Assembly (NCBI GenBank): GCA_027924585.1
Contig: BSBM01000386.1
Location: 2,094,001-2,158,000, forward strand
Length of the DNA stretch: 64,000 bases
Source of the DNA: Larix kaempferi
Taxonomy: Eukaryota; Streptophyta; Pinopsida; Pinales; Pinaceae
Reading direction: 5' to 3'
The position numbers and the translations under genes were made by a program. Positions within the stretch are counted from its first letter, which is position 1; every line of letters begins with the position of its first letter. Below, piece by piece: positions 24,190 through 36,248 of the stretch. The notes beneath the pieces were generated by a model. The model worked only from the letters and a program-made list of their open reading frames with translations. It did not search any database and was not told where the DNA came from.

Positions 24190-24760
24190 TATAGACTAGT
24201 GTGTGTGTGTATATAAGCAAATATTACACTAGTGATATATAAGCATATACACTAGTGTATATGCACTAGAATATACATTAGTATATATGGCTACTGTAAT
24301 ATACACTAGTGTATATAACTAGTAAAACACTAGTGTATATAGTTTAGAATATACATTAAATATGCCTATTGTAATATACAATACTGTATATGCCTAATGT
24401 ATATACATACCTAGTCTTGCTAGAATATACATTAGCGTACATTTTTTTAAATGCATGGACAAAATGTATGAGAACAATAGGGCCCATTTGTCTAGAAAGG
24501 AACATAATATACTTCAAATAATATTACCTGTTCTACTCAACATAAGAGCTACTAATCTATGGAAGCATTTTTTATTGAACTTACCATGAGTGTTTTCCCA
24601 TCAAAAGCAATGTCACCATCATGAAAGCACCACATCTCAACTCCTAATTTAGTTAGAAACTCAAAATTCACAGATGTCAAGTCTAGTGTATATATACATG
24701 CCAATCCTAGTGTATATAGTGTACCAAATATTTGTATATACACTAGAATATTTGTATATA
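24190..24760. repeat. Palindromic cactagtgtatata-type repeats
   Basis: Degenerate copies of actagtgtatat / atatacactagt recur throughout. No gene. Confidence 0.7.
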
Positions 24761-24764
24761 TGCC

Positions 24765-25080
24765 AATCCCCCTCTCTCTCTCCCACCCTCCCTCCTCTTC
24801 CCCATGTTTCTCTCCCTTTGTTCCCCTAATCCTTAACTCTACCCGCCCTCTCTCTCTCTAATGCCCCTCTATATATCCCTCTTTCCCTAACCCCTATACC
24901 TCTTACCCTAAACCCTAACCCCATTCTCTCTGTCTCTCTCACTCTCTCTCTCTAACCCCCCATCTATATTCCTATCCCCCCTCATACTCTCCCTACCCAT
25001 AACCACCCCCTTCGCCTCTCCATGTCTCTCTCTCCTAATCCCCCTCCCCATAACCCCCCTTCTCTCTTTGTCTCTCCTAA
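24765..25080. repeat. CT-rich low-complexity tract
   Basis: ctctctctc and ccctaacccc-like runs. ORFs on either strand are composition artefacts. Confidence 0.8.
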
Positions 25081-25837
25081 CCATATAAAATGATATGGAA
25101 CCATAGGTTTGTGACACATATATAGCCAAAAGAATAAGAAGATAATATGTGGCATCAAGCTAGGAAAAGTAATCTTAAGAGAAGAATCAACAAAAAAAAT
25201 TACAAGAAGCAATTATGTTGGATGGGTTTTACTAGAAACATTCAAATGTCTATAAGGTAGATGAGGTAGGAAATTGAACAATTTTTGGATTCTCTTAGAG
25301 TTCTAAAAGGAAATAATTTGAAGGAAGGAGGTAATAAAGGAGTAGAGTTGAAACACGAAAGCGATTTTTTTTCCTCAAAAATTGCAAATTTTTAGAGAGA
25401 TGGAAGTTAGAAGCTTGGAACATTAATGTCACAAAAGAAGATGGAGGAAGAATTAGAACTTGAAGCTTATGAATGAACATGATCATATGAGCCTATCCAC
25501 AATAAACAATGATTATGTTCTTAAGTGAAACTACACTGTGCAAAACATATTCAAGGGGTAACAATATACAAAATCTCTATTAGAATGTGTGTAGGTTCCA
25601 TTTGTAGTAATCCAAAAGCTTATAAAGAGCCAAGCATATGTTATTTCTTCTTGGATTTCCCAAATGGAGTTTTAGGTTAAAATATTTGTGTAATTATTGC
25701 TTTTATGATTGATCTTTCCATAGTATTTTCTACGTTTAATTATTATGTAAAAATATTATGCAATTGAAGTTAATGCACATTGAAATAGAAAGGGGAGATA
25801 AAAATTAATTAAAGTCATTGTTGGTGATTTGACTGGT

Positions 25838-26065
25838 ATATACATGTATACCAGTGTATACCAGTATATACACTAGTTTATATACTGGTATATACATTGG
25901 TTGGTGTATACATGGGTATGGTGTATATACCGGTATATATACTAGTGTATATACCAGTGTATACACCAGTGTATATACCAGTGTATACACGAGTATATAC
26001 ACCGGAGTATATATTGGTATATACACCCTTGTATATACACTAGTTTATATAAACCGGTGTATATA
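25838..26065. repeat. Minisatellite of gtataccagtgtatac type
   Basis: Tandem near-palindromes of about 12-20 bases (gtatataccagtgtatacac). Both strands give repetitive Tyr/Val/Thr ORFs; neither is taken as a gene. Confidence 0.8.
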
Positions 26066-26087
26066 CCTCGAACAAAAATTGAACCCA

Positions 26088-26690
26088 AAATCCGACGAAA
26101 TTGACTGTGTCATCGGATTTCACCTTTATAATTACAAATTTTGCTTAATTTTTTTTAAACTGACCTATGTCGTTGTCGAATTTCCGACGCCAGTCGGATA
26201 TCTGACATAATTCATCGGATATCCGACGAATGTTGTCGGATTTACGATGTATATATTATAATGGTAACTATGATAATTTTTTCGGATCTCCAATAAGCAT
26301 TTATTTTTAGAAACTATGAATTATAGAAATATTCTGACATGTTTGCTATACAAGTGACAATTTGCGGAAATTATAATTTTTGCACGGACTATTTTCCCTA
26401 CAAAATTCCACAATTATTTCAATTGTTACTGTGGTTACAAATAGTGAAGTGTGGAGCTTGATTTTTTTAGATTGATAATCATCATTCAAGATCTGTATAA
26501 GAAAATGTCACATAATAATATTCCTGATCCAGGCGAACAAAATCAACAATTGCTTGCTAAATTATGAGATGGACTGAAAAGAAAGGGTGATGGGAAATTG
26601 TATTGTCCATGTATTCAATGCAAGGGATTTAAAAGGAGAAGAATAAAGATCACAATAGACAGAAGACACTGTAGGGAACATGGAAACGCT
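26088..26690 (+). pseudogene. Possible CACTA-type transposon 5' remnant
   Basis: From 26088 to 26245 the motif tccgacg / cgtcgga recurs in both orientations (tcggatatccgacgaa), like the subterminal repeats of CACTA transposons. Further on, a short frame reads KGDGKLYCPCIQCKGFKR then DRRHCREHG, broken by a TGA. The CPC..C...H...HG pattern is like the zinc-binding transposase-associated domain of plant CACTA proteins. No transposase core follows and no terminal CACTA was found. Recent or old truncation cannot be told. Confidence 0.4.
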
Positions 26691-28290
26691 TGTAATGCCC
26701 CTAGACTGGTTGAAAACTTTGAGGGCACTTACCAAGTGACCCGACGGAATAACTTCCTAATAAAATGACATTTATGTGCGACTTAGAATAAAATTGTTTG
26801 ATGATTTAAGAGTTCATGTGGTAACTTGTTACGCTTTTGTTAGACTTTTGATTTAATGGGTAATTATAGATCATTTTAGAATACAGGGAGAATTATATTC
26901 TGCTTAATGTTTATCAATGTCATGAAATGAGTTATGAGCATGAACAGATGTATATTTTACCTTCTGATTAGCAAAGTTTATGAAATGCATTATGATGGTT
27001 ATGTGTAGATTAATGATGTGCTTAACGACTAGAAATTTTTATGAAACAAGTTCAAGTGAATACGAGCAGTGCTATTAATGTGTGATCTGAGCATGTGCGC
27101 AATGATAAGTAAGATTGTTCACTGATTCACCCACAAAGGAATAAATGGGGCCATAGAGAACGGGAAAAACACACACGGGAGTATGAAGACGATGTCGACA
27201 CCTGATAACACCCACGCACGAGTTGAAAGCTTCTTAGCTTTAATCGGGTGAGCATGAATTCGTACGGATAGGAACATAACAGTTTGGTCACGCACGAGGT
27301 TGATGGGTGCATAGTAAGAACATACTCACTCCTCAATGCCATTAGTCTCACGTAGAGTGTAGTTGGATGATTTATGGTCACGATTCTTAAATCACTACAT
27401 GAAATCCCCGCACATCAGACATAAGGGAAATTATTGTGGAAAGGACTCGACGATGCGGTACCTAGATAATAAAGGAAGAACGATTGTCGGAAGACCCAAC
27501 GATGTGGTATCTAGACAAATAAAAAGGAAATTGATAACATAACACCTATGTATTTGGCATATAACATTGCATTAGATTAATTGTGCAAGAAACTTTATTT
27601 GTAATTATTTAATTGAAGAATAATATGGCATTAGTTTAGTTGTGTATGAAATGATTAAATATAATTAGATAATTGGGAAGAATTAAAGATGGAGCAAAAG
27701 ATAAGACTAGGAGTCATTAACTAGTCAACTCCACTTACACCCACTAATTTAGAGATTGGAATCCTAACATCAAGGGACATCTAGGAGTAAAGTGTGGGAG
27801 ATATGTGCACTCTCATGAGAGAGTGACACATGGTAGGGTGAATATCTATATTAAATAATTTTGCATAAAATGGTATTTTTACATGAAGCGACATGTGTCA
27901 CTTGAAATTTCTCTATTTAAGAGAGGAGAGAAGATGGGGAAAAGGACCCTATTGTTGGATGACTACCGTAATGACTTTGAATTTCTAAATGTGCTACTAT
28001 TGTGAGTTTGGTAAATAATTTTGGTGAGGGGGGTCTCATTTTTTAATTCTTTTTGAAGTGTGTGTTCTCTACGACCTTATTACTCGGGGGGCTGGGAGGA
28101 AGAAGATTACTCCTAGAGTGATATGGAGGTCAATCGAAGGGTATTCGGTAAATCGTCTCAGCGTGGAGAAAGTTGAACCTGGTCTTATCTCAATCTGCGA
28201 ACCGTCGTAGGATTTACTTTCAACATCTTAGTATGTTCTAGAATTTTGTTCGGTTATTCCTTAAAGATATGTTGGGTCTGATATACTGGA
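26691..28290 (+). other. Possible LTR-like fragment
   Basis: Starts TGTAATGCCCCTAG, like chromovirus LTRs, and has a TATA-like ctatttaaga near 27911. No matching end, primer-binding site or duplicate was seen, so boundaries are a guess. No gene. Confidence 0.3.
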
Positions 28291-28349
28291 AATTACAATC
28301 ATTTGGTTAGATGTAATTCATGATGTACGAGATATTCATAAATATATGT

Positions 28350-28930
28350 ACATGTCAAATTAAATTTTATTTTGTATACTGGATTTCTATGGTTATTACA
28401 GCTAGAAATATGACTTGATCCGCATTATCTTTGCGTTTTCTTTCTATTTGGGAGCGATAGCAAATATTAACCATGTTAAAGTTAAATTTAAACTTTATTT
28501 TTGTTTATTGGATCTCCGTGGTAATTATAGCTAGAAATCTGACTTGATCTGTATTATCTCTGCGTTTTATTTCTCTTTGCGATCGATAGAATATATTAAC
28601 CATGTGAAAGTTAAAATTAAACTTTATTTTTGTATTGGATCTCTGTGGTAATTACAGCTAGAACTTTGACTTGATCCGTATTATATCTGGGTTTTCTTTC
28701 TCTTTGTGATCGATAACAAATCTTAACCATGTGAAGGTTAAATTTAAACTTTATTTTTGTTTATTGGATCTCTATGGTAATTAAAGCTAGAACTCCGACT
28801 TGATCCATATGATCTCTACACATTTTTCTCTTTGCGATTGATAACAGATCTTAACCATGTGAAATTTAAATTTAAACTTTATTTTTTTTACTGGATTCCT
28901 ATGGTAAATGGCAATTAGAACCCAGATTGT
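28350..28930. repeat. ~128-base tandem repeat, five copies
   Basis: The block ggat(c/t)tc.atggtaatta.agctagaa.t.tgacttgatc recurs with anchors at 28381, 28510, 28637, 28766 and 28893 (spacing 127-129). Confidence 0.85.
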
Positions 28931-29683
28931 GATCTGAACTACCTATGTGCATTCATTCACTAATTATTCGAACGGTTAATCAATTCCTTAGTGTTCTGGA
29001 GAAACCGAGAGTCATTGTTGAATGGAACCGAAAACTGGATAGACCCTGGTTGACTGAATGTGTTAAGATCGGGTAGTTCCTGAACAGAACTGACCCCAAC
29101 TCTGCACTTCTACCTTTTAACCCTGAATGGATCGAATTACCTGAGAATGTTGTAACTGGAGGTTGTAGTTTATATCTATGATTTATAGCTAGCTCAACCT
29201 TAGTAGTGTAGTTACTTCTAGTTGTGTATTTGTAGGTAAGACCAGAACTCACTCTTAGTATAATCGGCGTTGACCAAAGTAAGCAAGAGAACACCGTCGA
29301 TAGTTGGCAGAATCTCTTCTGAAAACCTGGATGATTGATCCGACTCAGTGATAATGTCGAGACAGTTGTCCCTGCTTTTATGAAGATGTGTTGTGTAGTA
29401 TAACTGTTGGACTCTACCTTTTGATGCTGTTGAATGTGTTGAACATTGGCCTTCACCTCCTCTTGATGTTGACGAATATGTTCAACATTGTCCTTCACCT
29501 TTCGATTATTCAGGATCAATCTTGAAGTAGAGTTCATGATTTTCCTTGGGCTTAGTTGACTTGGCTGTAGAGATTAGATATTAATGCCCAACTCTTATGC
29601 ACTCAAAACTGCTAGAAAATTGGTAGTCGAGTCACTAAACCTTAAATTACTCTTGCATCTATTTGATCAACAGAAAATTGAAT
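28931..29683. other. Unassigned DNA left of EL5
   Basis: A 185-codon minus-strand ORF (28980-29537) has no motif I recognise and looks like chance. A small duplication of ttcaacattg(g/t)ccttcacct is visible at 29440-29500. Confidence 0.4.
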
Positions 29684-30413
29684 TGTTGGAATATTCTCAC
29701 CATCATTTTTTATATTTGCATGTTTGCATGAATTTTGCATGCATCTAGTCATCATGCATGCATCTGCATGCAAATGCATGCATCCAGTCATCATTTTGGT
29801 GGTCTCCCCAGCACCTAGAGCCTAATTTCAGCTCCCTAGAGCCTATCTTTAGCCCCCAGTAGCCCTCCTACCTACTTGATGTGCCTTTTTTTCCTCACCT
29901 GGCTCACATGTGTGCCTTATCTCACCTACTAGGAATTTAACAATCAATTAGAGCATTTATTATCCAGTTGGTGCATTTATTGCTCATTTTAACTACCTGT
30001 AGCTCCCATTTGTTTATTTTGGAGTGCCACTTGACCTTCTGATAGCCTCATGCACCCTCCTTGGAGTCTCCATCCCCTAATCTGTGCTCACATGGCTCAG
30101 TTAGACTCATTTGACTAACTATTGGCCATTTATGACTGCTACTACTAATTGTATGATGTCTCCAATGCTATCTAAGCTACACTTTGAGGATGGTTCGAAG
30201 GAACTCTTGGTTAATTCAAATTTTCTAGACAATTATTGTATTGTATTCAGTTTTCACAGTGCCAACTCACAACTGATGTATGATTATACTGATATTCTCC
30301 ATTTTCTGTGTTCATGAGTGATTATTGACTGCATTCTTCACTTCTTCTCAGCAATTCTTGAGTGAGTTTGTGTGAGGTTTGTTTCAGCTGTGAGATCTTC
30401 TTGCAGATTATCA
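29684..30413 (+). repeat. 5' LTR of copia element EL5
   Basis: Starts TGTTGGAATATTC, a typical plant copia LTR start, and ends ATTATCA two bases before a perfect initiator-Met primer-binding site. The other LTR is beyond the window. Confidence 0.7.
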
Positions 30414-30415
30414 GA

Positions 30416-30427
30416 TGGTATCAGAGT
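30416..30427 (+). promoter_or_regulatory. Primer-binding site of EL5 (tRNA-iMet)
   Basis: TGGTATCAGAGT directly after the LTR. Confidence 0.8.
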
Positions 30428-30726
30428 TGACAACAACTATTCAAATTGCATCCACTGTAGCAGTTGTAGCATTTCATTGAGCAATTGTCTTTCATTGAGC
30501 ACCAAAAGCCTCTAAGTTTCCACAGAAAATATTGGTGCTATTACCTTGAATTCATGGGAGCAATCCAATGAGGTCTAGCCAGGTGTGAAGGACTTAGTCA
30601 TATCTGCTCAGTGTCCTAAGGCAGTGTTCATTCGAATTGTAGCAAATCTCCATCAACAAATTTCATTGTTTTGCAGGTTTATTCATCCATTCGAATTCCT
30701 CTTCAATTTGCTTTCCACTACTCCAA

Positions 30727-30956
30727 ATGGATCTAAAACTCAATTCCTCCAACTATGTCGAATGGAAGGCCAAGATAGACATCTTCATGAAGTCCAAGAG
30801 CCTCTCCAGAATATTGTATGGAATTGTGGTTGAACCTCTCAGTGCAGTAGAGAAATCCAAGTACTTGGATAGGCTTGATGAAGCAGTAGGATTACTTCTT
30901 CTCTCAATTTCTGAAGATCTTCACTTCCATATCATTGATCTAGCATATCCAAAATA
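30727..30956 (+). pseudogene. gag: gag of copia EL5, truncated by insertion of EL6
   Basis: Starts MDLKLNSSNYVEWKAKID, the N-terminal Gag segment typical of plant Ty1/copia (LN..NY..WK..I). About 77 codons remain, to LAYPK, where the EL6 LTR begins at 30957. The ORF continues 70 bases into the LTR by chance. The remainder lies beyond the right edge. Leader 30428-30726 precedes it. Confidence 0.8.
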
Positions 30957-31624
30957 TGTCACATCCCCTCCCATCATTCCAAACCATATAGGGAACATGA
31001 TTGGCATTCCAGGGCTTATTTGGTAAACTCGGCCCCATACATTATTAAGAAATTCATAATAAATAAAAACTCCTGTGTGCAAATCCATACTCAATATAAA
31101 CACAGCAGAATTAGATCATATTTGCACACACACAATTGTAATGAATCAACATATATATAACAAGTAGATGACGATTCAATATGCAGAGAATCCATCCCCT
31201 TCTCATGCTATACACAGACTTCATATCAATTCCATTAACATGAATAATTATCATTCAAAATTAACACATTACAGAACACAGAATGCATATAATTTAAACA
31301 CAGAGAACACTTATCTTTGAGATGAAGTTGTCCAAACAACTGGCTATGTGAGAGAAATGTTCCACCCAACCATAGATCTCTGTCCAGCCTATATTCTTTC
31401 AGCTGAGAGATCACCCCTGAGTTGGGTTGTGTATCCACTAAGGAGGAACTAGATGGGCTCACTCATAGCCATGGTTTCACTGAACAACTATGCTAAGCCA
31501 ACACACAATTGGGTTTATCAAGCATACAAAAGACAAAGGAGGGAAATGCTAAGCCAATAAAAGCATGTATACAATATTTACATTAAAATCCAATATTTCA
31601 TAAGGGTCAAAATGGGGTATTACA
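30957..31624 (-). repeat. 3' LTR of EL6
   Basis: 668 bases with TG...CA ends, bounded by the polypurine tract (31625-31638; AAGGGGGAGGGGAA on the minus strand). Confidence 0.85.
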
Positions 31625-31638
31625 TTCCCCTCCCCCTT

Positions 31639-31941
31639 AGAACAACACCGTCCTCGGTGTTCTCAAAACTGAACAAAAATGGAAATGTCTCTCTCATGGC
31701 ATCCTCCCGCTCCCACATAGCCTCATCAAGACTAAGGTGCTCCCATTGGACCTTTACCTACCCGATGGCTCCATTCTAGAGCAAAGTGACCCTCTTGTCG
31801 AGGATGCACATAGGCTCTACTTGGAACTCTCCCTCGGGTTCCACCTGTATCACATTCCAATCAATCATATGATTAGGATCATGTACATACTTCTTGAGCA
31901 AAGATACATGGAAAACATTATGAGCTCTTATATTAGCAGGC
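31639..31941 (-). pseudogene. pol: EL6 polyprotein C-terminus (chromodomain-like end)
   Basis: Reads HNVFHVSLLKKYVHDPNHMI and later VKVQWEHLSLDEAMWERED, FPFLF, with two in-frame stops. This matches the C-terminal region of Tekay-type chromoviruses, where a chromodomain follows integrase. It is the direct in-frame continuation of the segment ending at 36249; EL7a separates them. Confidence 0.75.
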
Positions 31942-32316
31942 TGTGATGAACCTGCAATAATTAATTAATGCAAATACACAAGATATCAGAAATAATAGAA
32001 CTCAAAATCATTTTTATATTGATCGCAGGCCACTTCGAGGGGGCAACCTCCTTTGAGCAAGATCAATACAATTAACTTCACTGTGGCTTCATAGGCCTCA
32101 ACACACACTTATATACTAAGTCTAGGCGCCAATACTATGAGTCAAAACCATGGGCCAATATAAAATATGGATCAATAAAACTACGGGCGACTTACAAAGC
32201 ATATGCGCCAACAAGAATAACACAAATTATGGATCAACAAATACCACGGGACGACTTACAAAGCATATGCGTCCAACAACAATATATTAACAAAGTAAGG
32301 ACATGGGTTCCTAACA
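31942..32316 (-). repeat. 3' LTR of EL7a
   Basis: Near-identical to 35874-36248. A TATA-like TATATAAG (minus) is at 32108-32115. Confidence 0.9.
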
Positions 32317-32321
32317 TCCCC

Positions 32322-34824
32322 TCCCCCTTAGAAAAAGCTTTGTCCTCAAAGCTTTAGATGTGAAAATTGATGCAGAATTTGAAGGAGTGGTTCCCCTGTA
32401 GCATCCTCAGGTTACATTCCGGCCGACTGACGCCTTTTGAGTTTCAGGGAGGATTACTTGGAAGGTTGTAGATGAAGAAGGACCATATCAGCTACATGAA
32501 AAGTGCGCTCAGAATGGTGCTGATCGGCTTGTTGTTTCAGTCGAATTCTTTCCATGTGAAGATTGTCCTATAAAATGAGAAGAATCTGATCGCGGTTTCG
32601 AAGAACCGAGTCAATTGCCTGAACTGGGGAGCTGCTAAGCGTGTATGGAAGACGAACTGGTGGTTCCTGTCCATAAACTACTTCATATGGCTTCCTTTTA
32701 GATGTTGTATTGTACCATTGGAGTGATTCTAGGAAATCCATAGAAATAGTTGTCCACATCTGTGTAGGGATGGGCAAGGGTTCGAGCAGTCCTAAAAGGA
32801 GTGTTGTTTCACCCTTGTTGACCTGGAAAGTATCACACTCAACCACCATCTGGTGAATTTTCATTTTCAGTCCCTGCCAAAAGAAGTTACATTGTTCCTA
32901 GTCATAGGTTTTGAGGAACCCAGAGTGCCCTGCCCAATGAAGAAGCATGGAGTTCATAGAAGAGATAGCCTTGTTGAACAGATTGCAACCAATTTGGAAC
33001 AAACAGAGAAATAGCTGTAAGAGAAACTGGGTCATCAAATTTGAGAGAAGGAGCATTTGCCACCGTATTATCCTTGCCCTTCTTGTAAGTGATCGCATAT
33101 TCATAACCCATGAGTTGGGTAACCCATTTCCGGTGTGCTGGGGAGGAGACCTATTGTTCCAGAAAATGTTCTAGACTCTAGAGATCAATCTTGATGCATA
33201 AATAATTCCCTAATAGAGATGGTTGCCACATCTGTATTGCATGCAAAATAGCCATCATTTCCTATTGAGATGCGGCTAAATGCTTACTGAAAAGGTCTCG
33301 TGAAGGCGGAAATCCCACTGGTGCAACAAAGACACCTACATTTCGATCCCAGGAAGTAGTGGATACCGTTGGTGGGTGCATCTTAATGGAATGGAGCTGA
33401 GCGATGACACCATGTCAATTCTTCTTAAGGATATTTTCCAGGCGATGTGAACTGATGATGTGGAAAGACCCTGGTTGTAAGCCCATAAATTTGTGTTGTG
33501 TCCCATTGACTGAAAACTGCATCCAAAGTTCAGCAAAATCCCATAAGATGGGGCCAAGTGTGCATAACCATTGAATGCCCAGAACCACATCACAGCCACC
33601 TAAGGACAAGGCAAACATGTTAGAGAGCAAGTTATAATCTTCCATAGAGATACGCACATTGTGACACTTCCCCTTGCAAGGTAAGGTGCCCCCATTGGCA
33701 ACCATGACTTCAAAGTTGGAGCAAGGATGGACAAAAGAAACATCTTGTTTGGCAATCCGAGGGTCAATGGAGTTATGAGTGCTACAGGAATCAATGAGTA
33801 TGGTAAGAGGGATCTTCTTGAAGTATCCACTGACCTGCATTGGTTGTGGGGTGGTGACGCTGGTTACAGCATGGAGAGAGATCTCAGGTGGGTCGTCCTA
33901 AGATGGGATGTCAATAGGTAGGTACTGAATGTCGACCTAATCATCTACTGTATTTGGAGCTTCTTCACCAAGTTCAGAGGCAGGCAGAGAATCCACATCC
34001 AAGAGATAGAGCTTTTGTTGAACACATCTATGTCCCCGAGTGAATTTCTCATCACAATTATAACAAAACCCTTTTTCTCAGTGTGCCTGCATCTCAGTTT
34101 CAGACAAATGCTTGATAGGAGTTGGCCAAGGAGCTGGTGGGATGGGAGGTCGTTGAGAACCCATATTGCGGAAGGGAACAAAAGTGGGTTTGGAGCATTG
34201 TTGGGATGCAATCTTGTCTTCTGCCAACTTAGCCAAACCTAGGACCTCCATCATTGTGTTGGGACATAACATTTTAACCTCTGACCGGATTTCATCCTTA
34301 AGACCACTGATAAAACAACTCCGGTAGAATTCATCAGACAATCCTTCTGTGTGATTGGATAGTTTCTCAAATTATGTCTGATACTTTCTCACTTTGCTAG
34401 TTTGGTGAAGTTTAGTGAGTGCGCATGTGAAGTCATCAAAAGCACTAGGACCAAATCTTGGCAAAAGGAGTTGGCAAAAATCTGTCCAGTTTGGCTCGGG
34501 ATGAGCTTTGATGTACCAACGGTACCATTGAAGGGCTTCATGTTCCAAATGAAAGGATGCAAGTGGAAATTTCTGGACATCAAAAGTATTATGCAGACTG
34601 AAATATTGTTCTGCTCGGTATATCCATCTAGTCAGATCAGTCCCATTAAAGCGAGGAAAATCAAGCTTCGGCCCACGAAAATTGCTGGAAGAAGAGAACC
34701 TGATGGCTGCAAAAGATTTTGGCTGTCGGTTATTGTTCATGGTTGAATGCTGAAGATGGAGGCTGAGAAATTTTTCATCCAGATCTTGGAGTTTGGTTTG
34801 GATGGCTGCAAGTGTTTCCTCCAT
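32322..34824 (-). pseudogene. gag-pol: EL7a gag-protease-(RT deleted)-RNase H-(integrase deleted) polyprotein
   Basis: Start MEETLAAIQTKLQDLDEKF at 34824. Gag has LDFPRFNGTD and LQWYRWYIKAH; protease LIDSCSTHNSID (33790 region; DSG changed to DSC). After PSRD the sequence jumps directly to an RNase H segment (MAILHAIQMWQPSLLGNY, YAITYKKGKDNTVA), skipping the RT polymerase core. Integrase keeps its N-terminal part up to ISMDFLESL, then jumps to its C-terminal part (YEVVYGQEPPVRLPYTL), losing the remaining catalytic residues. A chromodomain-like relic ends it. Several stops and one frameshift near 32990. Confidence 0.8.
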
Positions 34825-35873
34825 GGTTGTTGCTCCTGCGCAGGTGACAACCACAACCAGGATTTTTTTTTCGGGGGGCAAATGGATAGAAAAACACAAA
34901 CAAAAGCTTATTTAGTAAAGGAAAATTCGGATTTGGGAAAAACTCAGATGGGTAATTGGGGTTTGACTAGGTTTTGGACACTTTCTTATGGAAAAGGAAG
35001 CAAAAAATGGGGATTTCAGAAGCGGGGTGGAAGAATGAGAAAATTTGGTAGAGAGGGAAAAAGAAGCAGAATTAGGAAAGGAACACGGTGGCAAAATTTG
35101 AAGGCGTTTGGGTGAAAATTGAAGGAGTTATGGCAAACCCTAAAAATAGACAAATGTGGGATTTCTGGTCTTGGGAAGTGGAATTTGGGATAGGGTCTTC
35201 AGGAATGAACTATGCAGAATGGGATTGCAGGGGTTTCAGTGAAGTTTCAGGGAAAACAGAGTTGAAACAAGGGAGATATGGCCAAAAAACAGAATTTTAT
35301 ACTTTTTTTTTAGAAATGGATCAGCAACAGCGCGAAAGGGATCCGCAACAGATGGATCTGCAATGGTGCAAAAGGGATCGAAAACGGCTGGATCTGGAAC
35401 GAATTTTAGAATAGATCTGAAACGGCTAGATCTGGAGCGGAAGTGATCGGCAACAATTCAACTGAAAATAGATATGGACCCCAGGTATGCGCGACTTCCT
35501 ATCAGTTCAGGGGACTCACTCGACCACCAATGCTGTCTGATAGCTTGCGTATTGGGGCAATACCCCTCACTCCACGGCTCAGGTAAAACTAATAATCGCT
35601 TTTCCACAAACGACAACTCTTGGTTTACCTCACGGGTGGGAACTAGTCAATCAAGTAGGGGTCGTTTCCCTTTTCGCTGGTAGGTCCTCTTAATGGCCAG
35701 CTACTTTGGGGTTCCTGTGGTACTCCTCACAATTATTTTTAGGGCCTATTCCCAAGTACTTCTCACAGTTAAGCGGATAGGGATGATTCCCAGATCCGAA
35801 CTTGCAATAGATGCAAAAAAAAAATTGGCAGAAATTCCACCCAATGAGCCCAAGAAATTGCTCTGACACCAGA

Positions 35874-36248
35874 TGTGATGAACCTGCAATAATTAATTAA
35901 TGCAAATACACAAGATATCAGAAATAACAGAACTCAGAATCACTTTTATATTGATCGCATGCCACTTCGAGGGGGCAACCTCCTTTGAGCAAGCTCAATA
36001 CAATTAACTTCACGGTGGCTTCATAGGCCTCAACACACACTTATATACTAAGTCTAGGCACCAATACTATGAGTCAAAACCATGGGCCAATATAAACTAT
36101 GGATCACTAAAAATACAGGTGACTTACAAAGCATATGCGCTAACAACAATAACACAAACTATGGATCAACAAATACCATGGGACGACTTACAAAGCATAT
36201 GCGTCCAACAACAATATACTAACAAAGTAAAGACATGGGTTCCTAACA
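35874..36248 (-). repeat. 5' LTR of EL7a
   Basis: Partner of 31942-32316; next to the primer-binding site. Positions 34825-35859 are a non-coding leader. Confidence 0.9.

Larger units (their letters stand above)
31942..36248 (-). mobile_element. EL7a: internally deleted, non-autonomous chromovirus-like element
   Basis: LTRs of 375 bases at 31942-32316 and 35874-36248 (TGTGATGAACC...CCTAACA). Flanks are caggc and cagga, a target duplication with one mismatch. The primer-binding site (minus TGGTGTCAGAGC) is at 35860-35871 and the polypurine tract at 32317-32329. Coding order is gag, protease, then jumps over the RT core and over the integrase catalytic core. EL7b shares the same junctions. Confidence 0.9.

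Noticed and set aside
25805-26210. Tyr/Val/Thr-repeat ORFs on both strands
   Set aside because: A palindromic minisatellite gives similar ORFs on both strands; no coding evidence.
28980-29537. 185-codon minus-strand ORF
   Set aside because: No recognised domain and no support; kept only as unassigned DNA.
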